A stretch of DNA of 64,000 nt from Ferribacterium limneticum. Its GTDB lineage: Bacteria; Pseudomonadota; Gammaproteobacteria; Burkholderiales; Rhodocyclaceae. A model generated the notes under the pieces. The model worked only from the letters and a program-made list of their open reading frames with translations, had not been told where the DNA came from and made no database searches. The position numbers and the translations under genes are program-made. Of the stretch, positions 45,115-53,036 are shown piece by piece (positions within the stretch are counted from its first letter, which is position 1; each line of letters begins with the position of its first letter). The DNA lies in contig NZ_CP075190.1 in the NCBI RefSeq assembly GCF_020510585.1, positions 2,602,001-2,666,000 of the forward strand, given 5' to 3'.

Positions 45115-45972
45115 GCAATCCTCGATGCGCAATAGGAAATGGGAATCATCGGCTCGGGCATTCCTTAACCTGACATGGCTTAACTCACTGTTGCCAAGCA
45201 AGATCTCCTTTACCAAATCTTCGGTTTCACTAGTGGCTCTAGCCCCGAGAATTACTGAATGGAGTGCGTCGGGAGGGAAGCGAAACAGGTGAAAGCTGTA
45301 GGGTTCAGCAGGAATTACCGAATCCGCTTCTTGTAAAGCACGGAATATTCGCCACTCTCGTTCGTAGGCCCAATGCCCACTTTTCACCAAGAAAACATCT
45401 ACACCATCGAAATCCGTCAGATTCGCGCTAGGCCTAGTTTCCCGATACTCAACGCGCCGCAAATGCCGAAACTCATCTTCAGGCCCTTTCTGTTGGTGGA
45501 AGTACACGTGTCGAGCATCGAACTCCAGGGCGAATCCCGCGTGGCTCGCCCCGTAGTGGGACCACATCAGCAGACTGTCCGGCACTTCGGATAAGCAAAA
45601 CGCCCCTAAAGCTTTGTCGAACGTGCTCGACATGAGTTGCGGAATTTTCGGTGTGAGCGATTGCAGGAAGCCCAGCATCTCCGACTCTTTGGCTGCCATC
45701 TGTTCCCGCATCCAAGTTTCCAGCATGTGCTGGGGGATCAGAGCCTTCAACTCGGCAGGAACTGAGTCGAGGGCTTCTTTTATCGCCTCTGGAATTACAG
45801 CCTGAAGTGTTTCCTTGGCTTGCTGCGAAGACGTGACAGACAAAATCTCAGGGCGCCCCTCGAAAGGGTCATTAAATGCTCCCAGAGGGCTATACCGGAC
45901 CATGCAGCCCTTCAGAACGTCCATGCGTTCAGGGCCGAAATACTTGTACATTGACGACGGCACTGACTTCAT
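45106..45972 (-). CDS. DUF2971-type protein on a presumed inserted segment
   Basis: 288 aa. The MYKYFGPERMDVLKGCMVRY opening, FNDPFEG, LLMWSHYGASHAGFALEFD and EREWRIF fit the DUF2971 pattern. Function unknown; such genes are patchy in distribution and often sit among accessory genes. Base composition is clearly lower in GC than both flanks, and the codon use is less biased, which supports transfer. The segment is bounded by 31-bp direct repeats of the regA 3' end. No recombinase, toxin partner or nuclease motif is visible in it. Confidence 0.75.
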   Translation of the reverse strand: MKSVPSSMYKYFGPERMDVLKGCMVRYSPLGAFNDPFEGRPEILSVTSSQQAKETLQAVIPEAIKEALDSVPAELKALIPQHMLETWMREQMAAKESEMLGFLQSLTPKIPQLMSSTFDKALGAFCLSEVPDSLLMWSHYGASHAGFALEFDARHVYFHQQKGPEDEFRHLRRVEYRETRPSANLTDFDGVDVFLVKSGHWAYEREWRIFRALQEADSVIPAEPYSFHLFRFPPDALHSVILGARATSETEDLVKEILLGNSELSHVRLRNARADDSHFLLRIEDCPA

Positions 45973-46010
45973 CGGCTATACCAATAAGGGACACCACGGT
46001 TTATACAGCT

Positions 46011-46041
46011 CAAACTGTCGAAACGGCCGGTCAAGACCTGA
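46011..46041 (+). repeat. 31-bp direct repeat, right copy (orphan regA 3' end)
   Basis: Identical to 44929-44959, including the TGA, but preceded by unrelated sequence (TTATACAGCT). The distance between copies is 1,082 bp. Five bases after it, the small membrane frame at 46047-46106 ends, which looks like an original tight convergent junction with regA. Confidence 0.95.
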
Positions 46042-46046
46042 GTGGC

Positions 46047-46106
46047 TCAGGCGAAAAACGAATAGAGCAGTAGCACGACGATTAGAACAAATAGAACCAT
46101 GAACAT
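46047..46106 (-). pseudogene. Possible small membrane peptide or C-terminal relic
   Basis: A 19-aa frame, MFMVLFVLIVVLLLYSFFA, is purely a membrane helix. The same frame stays open upstream without an ATG (SIHTLNRAET just before the Met), through the dispersed element at 46163. No ribosome site is seen. It may be the tail of a larger membrane protein cut off by the element, or a real tiny membrane protein. Confidence 0.25.
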
Positions 46107-46162
46107 GGTTTCAGCCCGGTTCAGTGTGTGAATGCTCAGCCAGCCGGCTGACCGCAGACTCC

Positions 46163-46197
46163 CACGGTCAACCGGAAATATTGGCAAAAATCAAAAT
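46163..46197 (+). repeat. Dispersed 35-bp element, after the PCuAC gene
   Basis: CACGGTCAACCGGAAATATT, GGCAAAAA, TCAAAAT. Its last base is the first base of the PCuAC stop codon (minus strand). It is inverted relative to the copy at 44959 on the other side of the DUF2971 segment. Confidence 0.75.
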
Positions 46198-46664
46198 CAG
46201 TGTTTGTGCTCCATGGCTGCCGGCATCGGCGCGGCCATCGGGCGGACGACCTTGGCGTCGACCTGCTTGGTGCTGCCATCGTCGAAGCTCAGGGTGATCG
46301 GCACGACATCGCCTTCCTTCATCGGTGCCTTGAGGTCGATCATCATGACGTGCAGGCTGCCCGGTTTGAGGACGGCTTCGCCCTTGGCCTTGATGTCGAT
46401 GCTCGGCACCGGCCGCATTTTCATGACGCCACCCTCGTTGAGGTGGGTGTGCAGTTCGGTGACTTTGGAGACCGGGTTGTCGGCCTTGACCACTTTGACA
46501 TCCTTGTCGCCGTTGTTCTTGATGACCATGAAGGCGCCGGTCGCCGGGGCGTTGGGCGGGGCCAGACGAACGTAGGGATCCTGCACGGAAACGTTGTCGG
46601 CGGCACCGGCCAGGACACCGGCCGAGAACATCAGGCTGGCTGCAAGCAGGGACAGTTGTTTCAT
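46197..46664 (-). CDS. Periplasmic copper chaperone PCu(A)C
   Basis: 155 aa. Signal peptide (MKQLSLLAASLMFSAGVLAG) and the PCuAC Cu(I)-binding set of His and Met: HTHLNEGGVMKMRPVP and LKPGSLHVMMIDL, with a His-rich end (MEHKH). It passes Cu(I) to the CuA site of cytochrome oxidase, usually with SCO, which is the adjacent upstream gene. Near nosZ, delivery to NosZ CuA is an attractive but unproven idea. AGGAGAG precedes the ATG. Confidence 0.92.
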   Translation of the reverse strand: MKQLSLLAASLMFSAGVLAGAADNVSVQDPYVRLAPPNAPATGAFMVIKNNGDKDVKVVKADNPVSKVTELHTHLNEGGVMKMRPVPSIDIKAKGEAVLKPGSLHVMMIDLKAPMKEGDVVPITLSFDDGSTKQVDAKVVRPMAAPMPAAMEHKH

Positions 46665-46678
46665 GGGCTTACTCTCCT

Positions 46679-47281
46679 TCAGGGTTGGTTCAAATACTTG
46701 CGGATGGCGACGACGACCTGATCCGGCGGCGTGGCGTGGGCCATCTTGCCGACCAGCTGACCGTCGGGGGCGACGATGAAGGTATCGGCCGAATGATCAA
46801 CGACGTAGCCGCCACCAGCTGTTTCGATCTTCTGCTCGGCGTAGAAGACGCCATAGCGCTTGGCGATTTCGGCGATGTTTTCCGGCGTGCCGGTCACCCC
46901 GACGATGGCTGGATGGAAGAAGTCGACGTATTCCTTGAGGCGCTCGGGCGTATCGCGTTTCGGGTCGACCGAGACGAAGATCATCGCCACCCTGGCCAGC
47001 TCCTCGGGCGTCAGCTGCTTGAGACCTTCGGCCGTCGCCGCCAGTGAGGTCGGGCAGATGTCCGGGCAGTAGGTGTAGCCGAAATAGACGAGCACCAGCT
47101 TGCCGCGGTAGTCCTTGAGCGCCACAGGGCCGCTCGCCGACTGCAGTGTGAAATCGCCGCCGGCGGCGATGACTGCCTTGGGCAACGGCCGCTCGGGCAT
47201 TTCCGGCTGCCAGAAGAGGACGACGCCGAGAATCAGCGCGGCCAGCAAGGCGGCGATTGCCATCAGTATGCGTTCGGCCAT
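46679..47281 (-). CDS. SCO1/SenC family copper-thiol protein
   Basis: 200 aa. One N-terminal membrane anchor, then a thioredoxin fold with the copper/redox motif YCPDICPTS (CxxxC) and the distant His in VVDHSADTFIV. SCO proteins reduce or metallate the CuA site of oxidases. Its stop is 14 bases before the PCuAC ATG, and its ATG follows the upstream gene directly, so the three form one unit. Confidence 0.92.
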   Translation of the reverse strand: MAERILMAIAALLAALILGVVLFWQPEMPERPLPKAVIAAGGDFTLQSASGPVALKDYRGKLVLVYFGYTYCPDICPTSLAATAEGLKQLTPEELARVAMIFVSVDPKRDTPERLKEYVDFFHPAIVGVTGTPENIAEIAKRYGVFYAEQKIETAGGGYVVDHSADTFIVAPDGQLVGKMAHATPPDQVVVAIRKYLNQP

Positions 47282-47752
47282 TTAGTGCGACTCCCCGGTC
47301 GAAAATCGGTAAGGAATCGCCACCCGCTCGCTGCCTGTTTCGATGAGCACCGTCGCCTGCCAGTCCATGCTGCCGGTGATGCAAACCGGCAACGTGACCT
47401 CGGCGGCATAGCTGCCGGCACCACGCGCCGCCAGTTGCGGACGGTTGTAGCCCATGTTCATGTCGATGCCGGCAAAATCGACCTCGACGCGGGCCGGAGA
47501 AAAGCCGCCGGTCGCGACCTGAACTTCGAATGGCTTGACCAGCGGTACCGGGCGCGTACCCATCGCCAGGGTGACGTTGCCGCCGGACGGCAGCTGCACG
47601 GTGCACGCTTCGCGTTGCAGATTGCAGACGGGATCGGGCTGAACGGTGACGTCGGCTTTCGGCAACAGCATCGGCGACAGCTTGTATCCAACGACAACGA
47701 CCAGCGCGATCAATTCCAGACCAATGACGTCTATCAATATTTTCTTGTTCAC
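47282..47752 (-). CDS. Membrane-anchored periplasmic protein of unknown function (FixH-like layout)
   Basis: 156 aa from a GTG. One N-terminal membrane segment (IDVIGLELIALVVVVGYKL), then a beta-rich periplasmic domain with two or three Cys (DPVCNLQREACTVQL; LPVCITG) and a Met-rich spot (FAGIDMNMGYNRPQL). The fold resembles small FixH/YtkA-like domains, but I cannot assign it. First gene of the three-gene copper unit and divergent from nosZ; Met and Cys residues could bind copper. Confidence 0.65.
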   Translation of the reverse strand: MNKKILIDVIGLELIALVVVVGYKLSPMLLPKADVTVQPDPVCNLQREACTVQLPSGGNVTLAMGTRPVPLVKPFEVQVATGGFSPARVEVDFAGIDMNMGYNRPQLAARGAGSYAAEVTLPVCITGSMDWQATVLIETGSERVAIPYRFSTGESH

Positions 47753-47949
47753 AAGTGTGCTTCTGGGCCTTGGGTCATGTCGATCAACGCATTTTCACCG
47801 AATGCGTCTGTTTGGATTTAGCAGACATCAATTCTTTCACAGTCTGCCGAGAATACAGTGTGCGGCAAATTGTCGCAGCTTCACCAAGTCACAGGCGGCA
47901 ATGGGGGAATGGAAGTTGTTTGCTTCTGGTGCTCATGGGAGAAATAGAG

Positions 47950-50232
47950 ATGAAAAAATTTGTAGTGAAATCTACCGCGCTGCTGCTGGCAGCCGGTTTC
48001 GCAGCAACGGCGTGGTCGGCCGAATCGCTGCAGGACGTGATGAAGCGGCGCAATCTGAGCCAGCAGGATCTGCTCGCTGCGTCGAAGACCTACGTCCCGA
48101 CCGGCAAGCGCGACGAATTCGTCGCCTTCAGCTCTGGTGGCCAGTCCGGCCAGATCATCGTGTATGGCATTCCGTCCATGCGCATCCTCAAGTACATCGG
48201 CGTGTTCACGCCGGAACCGTGGCAGGGCTACGGCTTCGATGAAAACTCCAAGGCTGTGCTGCGCCAGGGCAACATCGACGGCAAGGAAATCAACTGGGGC
48301 GATACGCACCACCCGGCCATCTCCGAAACCCAGGGCAAGTACGACGGCCAGTTCCTGTTCATCAACGACAAGGCCAATCCGCGCCTCGCCGTGATCGACC
48401 TGCGTGACTTCGAAACCAAGCAGATCGTGGTCAACCCGATCTTCAAGTCGGAACACGGCGGCGCTTTCGTCACGCCGAACACCGACTACATCATTGAAGC
48501 CGCCCAGTACGCCTCGCCGCTTGAGAACAAGAAGTTCTTCCCGCTCGAAGAGTTCAACGAGAAGTATCGCGGCGGCATCACCTACTGGAAGTTCGACCGC
48601 AAGGAAGGCCGCATCAACGCCAAGGAATCCTTCTCCCTCGAACTGCCGCCGTACTCGCAGGACTTGTCCGATGCGGGTAAGGGTCCGTCCGATGGCTGGT
48701 CCTTCACCAACTCCTTCTGTTCCGAGCGTTACGTCGGTGGTATCGAAAAGGGTCGTCCGCCGTATGAAGCCGGTTGCTCCGCCAAGGACACCGACTATCT
48801 GCACGTGATCAACTGGAAGAAGGCGGCTGAACTGGTCGCTGCCGGCAAGGCCAAGAAGATCAACGGCCACAACGTGCTGATGATGGAAACGGCAATCAAG
48901 GAAGGCATCCTCTTCCTCGTCCCGGAACCGAAGTCGCCGCACGGCGTCGACGTCACCCCGGACGGCAAGTTCCTGACCGTCGCCGGCAAGCTCGACACCC
49001 ACGTGTCCGTCTATTCCTTCGAGAAGATCCAGGCCGCCATCAAGGCCGGCAAGTTCGAATCCAAGGATCCGTACGGTATTCCGGTCATCGGCATGAAGGA
49101 TGCGCTGCATACCCAGGTCCAGCTCGGCCTCGGCCCCTTGCACACCCAGTATGACTCCAAGCCCTGTATCGCCTACACCTCGCTGTATGTTGATTCGCAG
49201 GTCGTCAAATGGAATCACTGTGATGGCAAGGTGCTCGACAAGATCTCCGTGCACTACAACATCGGTCACCTGATGACCATGGAAGGTGACTCGGCTGATC
49301 CGAAGGGTCGTTACCTGGTGGCGCTCAACAAGCTGGCCATCGACCGTTTCGTGCCGGTTGGTCCGCTGCATCCGCAAAACCATCAGCTGATCGACATTTC
49401 GAACGACAAGATGCAGTTGTTGTACGACATGCCGGTGCCGCTGGGTGAGCCGCACTACGTCGTCGCCATCGAAGCTTCGAAACTGAAGCCGGGCGTCCGC
49501 TACAAGGTCGGTACCGATTCCCGCACCGACAAGCCGCATCCGGGCATGGTTCGCGCTGGCGAGGAAGTCACGACCAAGAAGGGCAACAAGATCGAGGTCA
49601 AGGGCACGCTCATCCGCTCGCATATCACGCCGGAAACCATCGAAGCTGAAGTTGGCGACGAAATCACCATCCACCTGACCAACCTCGAACGTGCTCAGGA
49701 CGAAACCCACGGCTTCACCGTGTCGACCATGAATGTGCACGCTTCGGTTGAGCCGGGCAAGACGGTGACCGTCAAGTTCAAGGCTGACAAGGAAGGTGTG
49801 TATCCGTACTACTGCACCGAGTTCTGCTCCGCACTGCACCTTGAAATGCAGGGTTACCTGCTGGTCAAGCCGAAGGGCTGGAAGCCGGGCAAGGTTGAAG
49901 CGGCCAAGGCCGTCTATACCGAAGCCGACTACAAAGCCACGGTCAAGAAGGTTGCTGACACCCAGGTCGTCATTGATTCCGTCGTTGGTTACATCACCAG
50001 CGTCAACTTCAAGGACTTCCCGGATGTGGTGAACATGGTCGACGACGCAACCGACCAGCTCGGCAAGATCAAGGAAGCCAAGGCCAAGCACGAAGCCGCA
50101 GCCGCCAAGAAGGATTGGGACCAAGCCAATCTGTGGGCTGAGCAAGTCTGGCAATACCAGGTCAAGGCCGCCGACATCGGCTTGCGCGCCAAAACCTACC
50201 TTGAGCAGAACGGCGCCAAGAAGGTCAAGTAA
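47950..50232 (+). CDS. nosZ: Nitrous oxide reductase, Sec-type (clade II), copy 1
   Basis: 760 aa. Reduces N2O to N2 in the periplasm. The signal peptide MKKFVVKSTALLLAAGFAAT ends AWSA and has no twin arginine, which marks the Sec-dependent clade II enzymes. Motif DTHHPAISET (His120, His121) belongs to the CuZ propeller; the C-terminal cupredoxin binds CuA through His587, Cys622, Cys626, His630 and Met633 (YYCTEFCSALHLEM). Start chosen for the signal peptide and AGAAATAGAG upstream. From base 48007 to the stop it appears identical to the copy at 55123. Confidence 0.95.
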   Translation: MKKFVVKSTALLLAAGFAATAWSAESLQDVMKRRNLSQQDLLAASKTYVPTGKRDEFVAFSSGGQSGQIIVYGIPSMRILKYIGVFTPEPWQGYGFDENSKAVLRQGNIDGKEINWGDTHHPAISETQGKYDGQFLFINDKANPRLAVIDLRDFETKQIVVNPIFKSEHGGAFVTPNTDYIIEAAQYASPLENKKFFPLEEFNEKYRGGITYWKFDRKEGRINAKESFSLELPPYSQDLSDAGKGPSDGWSFTNSFCSERYVGGIEKGRPPYEAGCSAKDTDYLHVINWKKAAELVAAGKAKKINGHNVLMMETAIKEGILFLVPEPKSPHGVDVTPDGKFLTVAGKLDTHVSVYSFEKIQAAIKAGKFESKDPYGIPVIGMKDALHTQVQLGLGPLHTQYDSKPCIAYTSLYVDSQVVKWNHCDGKVLDKISVHYNIGHLMTMEGDSADPKGRYLVALNKLAIDRFVPVGPLHPQNHQLIDISNDKMQLLYDMPVPLGEPHYVVAIEASKLKPGVRYKVGTDSRTDKPHPGMVRAGEEVTTKKGNKIEVKGTLIRSHITPETIEAEVGDEITIHLTNLERAQDETHGFTVSTMNVHASVEPGKTVTVKFKADKEGVYPYYCTEFCSALHLEMQGYLLVKPKGWKPGKVEAAKAVYTEADYKATVKKVADTQVVIDSVVGYITSVNFKDFPDVVNMVDDATDQLGKIKEAKAKHEAAAAKKDWDQANLWAEQVWQYQVKAADIGLRAKTYLEQNGAKKVK
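48007..50232 (+). repeat. 2,226-bp direct repeat, left copy (nosZ body)
   Basis: Matches 55192-57417 at a constant offset of 7,185 bases without gaps. Compared by eye, no mismatch was found, and all three forward reading frames give the same peptides. The match starts at ACGGCGTGGTCGGCC near the end of the signal peptide and stops at the final base of TAA. Confidence 0.9.
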
Positions 50233-50258
50233 GCCATCCTGAGGTTTATGGGAATCAT

Positions 50259-50287
50259 AAGGGGGCAGAGCAATCTGCCCCTTTTTC
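50259..50287 (+). terminator. Rho-independent terminator after nosZ copy 1
   Basis: Stem GGGGCAG / CTGCCCC, loop AGCAAT, followed by TTTTT. It isolates nosZ copy 1 from the sensor kinase gene; copy 2 has no such terminator. Confidence 0.85.
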
Positions 50288-50421
50288 GTTGCTCCAGCAA
50301 TCTACGTAAACTGGCGTGGATACCCCGCCTGAGCTAACCTCTGGACGATTCTCACCGCGTCAACTCCGAACCGCATCACGATCGCGGAGAACCAGTGCCA
50401 CAGGGGTCTTGAGCCACAAAC

Positions 50422-53034
50422 ATGCCATCAAAAAACAATTTCTCGAGCCGTTGGCCGGGCGGCAAGATGGTCCTGCTGGCGATCGTCATCTGGACCGCGC
50501 TGGTTCTCGTCTCGCTGCTCACCCAGCGTGAACAGTTGAACCGGACGGCCAGCGCACTGGCCCGCATCGACGCCGTCGCCAATCTCAAGAAAGACATGTC
50601 GATCCGGAAATGGGCCTCCAATGCCAAAGGGGTCTTCATCCTTGAAGAGCACATTCCGTCCATCAATTCGCTGGATGAAGAAGAACGGCTAACGGCTGTC
50701 CGCAGTAACGGTGAAACCTTGCGTCTGGTCACCGTTACCCCAATCCATCTCTTGCTGGCGATTCAGGAGGCAAGCAATCAGAACGCGGCGGGCACCCGCG
50801 AACGGCTGACCTCGAAACAGTTGCGCAACATGGACAACGCGCCGGACGACTGGGAACAGAAGGCGCTGAATGCGCTGGAGCAAGGTGGCGACATGGTCAC
50901 CGAAGCCCTGCCCAAAAAAGGCAAGCACGGGCTGATGCGGGCGATGATTCCGATGCGCATGGAAGAGGAATGCCTCGAATGCCACCGCGATACGCTGGTC
51001 CCGGTCGGCGGCCTGCGCGGCGGCGCCACCATCTCGATCAACCTGAATGCCTATCGCACGGCCCAGCAACCGACTTGGCTGGCCATTCAATACTGGCATT
51101 TCGGGATCTGGATCCTCGGGCTGACCGCATTGTTCACCTTCGCTTATTTCGCACATCGCCGCAGCATGGAAAAGCTGCGTAGCGACGAGGAGCGACGCGA
51201 GAACGAGATGGCGTTTGCCGCGATGGCGGAAGGCGCCATCATTACCGATTCGACGGGAAGGATACTGTGGGTCAACGATGCCTTTTGCCGCATTTCGGGC
51301 TATACGCGGAATGAAGTGATCAACCAGAACCCTCGCCTGCTCAAATCCGGCCTCCATGACGAGGCGTTTTACCACCAGTTGTGGGCACAGCTGACCACTG
51401 TCGGCCATTGGCGCGGCGAACTCTGGAATCAGCGCAAGACCGGGGAGATCTTCCCGGAGGAAATATCGATTCAGGCGCTCAAGGGACCGGACGGCAAAAT
51501 AAGGCGATTCATCTCGATCTTTTCGGAAATCTCTGAGCGCAAGCGCAACGAGAAGGCCTTGCATGAATACCAGGAACACCTCGAGGACCTGGTGCGCCAG
51601 CGCACCGAGGAACTGACCGAAGCGCGCGACGAGGCAGAGGCCGCCAACCGTTCGAAATCGACTTTCCTCGCCAACATGAGCCACGAGCTACGCACGCCGC
51701 TCAATGCCGTGATCGGCTTTTCGCAATTGATGGAAAAAGATCCGCAGCTCAATCCGACCCAGCGCCGCAACGTCGAGATCATCAACAATTCCGGCAATCA
51801 CCTGCTGACGCTGATCAATGACATCCTGGAACTGTCGAAGATCGAGTCGGGGAAGATGGAAGTGTGCAGCGAAGAGGTGGATCTGCCCGAACTGCTCGAC
51901 GGCATAGTCAACATGATGAGCCTGCGCGCCGAGCAGAGCGGCCTTGCCCTGAAACTGGATTTACGCTCCCCAACCCGCTTGGTGGTGCTCGATCCGGTCA
52001 TGTTACGGCAGGTGCTGCTCAACCTGCTTTCCAATGCCATCAAGTTTACCCCGGAGGGCTCGGTGACGCTCGCTGTCGAGGCCAGCGAGGCGGGCGATAA
52101 CCGCCTGCAACTGGCGTTCAGCGTGGCCGATACGGGGATCGGCATCCGGGCCGAAGATCATTCGCGCATCTTCAACTCCTTCGAACAGGTCGGCGGCGCG
52201 CGCCAGGGAGGAACCGGTCTCGGGCTGACGATCAGCCAGCAGTACGTCCGGATGATGGGCGGCGAACTGCTACTGGTGTCCGCCCCCAACCAGGGCTCCA
52301 CCTTCAGCTTCGTGATCACCGTGGCAGCTGGCAAGTCGGCGGGGAACAACGCGGCAAAGGGGCGCGTGACCGGCATCGAACCGCCGGATCACGGCCAACG
52401 CATCCTGATTGTCGACACCATTCCGGAAGCCCGGCTACTCGTCAGATCGCTACTCGAGCCGCTCGGCTTCAGCGTCGCCGAAGCCGCCACTGTGGCCGAC
52501 GCCGAGGCGGAAATCGCCAGCCAGCAGACGGATCTGGTATTCATCGACTGGTTCTTGTCCGACGACAAGGGTCTCGAACTGATCAAGCGCCTGCGCAGCC
52601 GAAGCGGCGTCCGGCAGCCACGCCTCATCGTGCTGACCGCCAATGCGACGCAAGAGAGCCGGCAGCAAGCGTTGCAAACCGGCGCCGACGATTTTCTCAG
52701 CAAGCCTTTCGAGGAAGACGAGCTGTTCAAAATCCTGGAAAAGCATCTTCCCCTGCATCTGACCCGCAGTCCGGCGCCGATGTCGCAGGCTGAGCGCGTT
52801 TCGCCGAATGCCATCCCCAAGATCAACGCCGACGATCTGGTCCGCTTGAGCGGCGAAGCACGGGCTCGCCTTTCGCAGGCGGCGCTCTCGCTGAACCCGG
52901 AAAAAATTGCCGAGGCCTTGCGCCGCGTTGCCCGGGAAAATCCCGAACTCGCCGCACACCTTGGCGAATTCGCCAATACGCGCCAATATCAAGCCCTCTG
53001 GCAGGTACTGGGCATTCTCGAAGCAGAGGAATAA
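50422..53034 (+). CDS. Hybrid sensor histidine kinase with a periplasmic c-heme (DUF3365-like) sensor, PAS and receiver
   Basis: 870 aa. Two membrane segments (about residues 15-34 and 217-238) enclose a periplasmic domain of the DUF3365/Tll0287 type with a CxxCH heme-c motif, Cys184-Cys187-His188 (EECLECHRD). Then a PAS domain (about 255-380), coiled coil, H-box with His421 (ANMSHELRTPLNAVIGF), ATPase domain (NLLSNAIKF, DTGIGI, GTGLGL), a receiver with Asp709 (LVFIDWFLSDD) and a short helical C-terminus. Heme suggests sensing of redox state or NO. It heads a three-gene unit between the nosZ copies. Confidence 0.9.
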   Translation: MPSKNNFSSRWPGGKMVLLAIVIWTALVLVSLLTQREQLNRTASALARIDAVANLKKDMSIRKWASNAKGVFILEEHIPSINSLDEEERLTAVRSNGETLRLVTVTPIHLLLAIQEASNQNAAGTRERLTSKQLRNMDNAPDDWEQKALNALEQGGDMVTEALPKKGKHGLMRAMIPMRMEEECLECHRDTLVPVGGLRGGATISINLNAYRTAQQPTWLAIQYWHFGIWILGLTALFTFAYFAHRRSMEKLRSDEERRENEMAFAAMAEGAIITDSTGRILWVNDAFCRISGYTRNEVINQNPRLLKSGLHDEAFYHQLWAQLTTVGHWRGELWNQRKTGEIFPEEISIQALKGPDGKIRRFISIFSEISERKRNEKALHEYQEHLEDLVRQRTEELTEARDEAEAANRSKSTFLANMSHELRTPLNAVIGFSQLMEKDPQLNPTQRRNVEIINNSGNHLLTLINDILELSKIESGKMEVCSEEVDLPELLDGIVNMMSLRAEQSGLALKLDLRSPTRLVVLDPVMLRQVLLNLLSNAIKFTPEGSVTLAVEASEAGDNRLQLAFSVADTGIGIRAEDHSRIFNSFEQVGGARQGGTGLGLTISQQYVRMMGGELLLVSAPNQGSTFSFVITVAAGKSAGNNAAKGRVTGIEPPDHGQRILIVDTIPEARLLVRSLLEPLGFSVAEAATVADAEAEIASQQTDLVFIDWFLSDDKGLELIKRLRSRSGVRQPRLIVLTANATQESRQQALQTGADDFLSKPFEEDELFKILEKHLPLHLTRSPAPMSQAERVSPNAIPKINADDLVRLSGEARARLSQAALSLNPEKIAEALRRVARENPELAAHLGEFANTRQYQALWQVLGILEAEE

Positions 53035-53036
53035 AG

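Noticed and set aside
47774..47787. FNR-like box before nosZ copy 1 (GTCATGTCGATCAA)
   Set aside because: Only one half-site is intact; the other matches three of five bases, which is common by chance.
47881..50154. A very long open frame (about 757 codons) antisense to nosZ copy 1, repeated antisense to copy 2 at 55018-57339
   Set aside because: It follows from the strong codon bias of nosZ. The product is low in recognisable motifs, and NosZ on the plus strand has all its catalytic residues.
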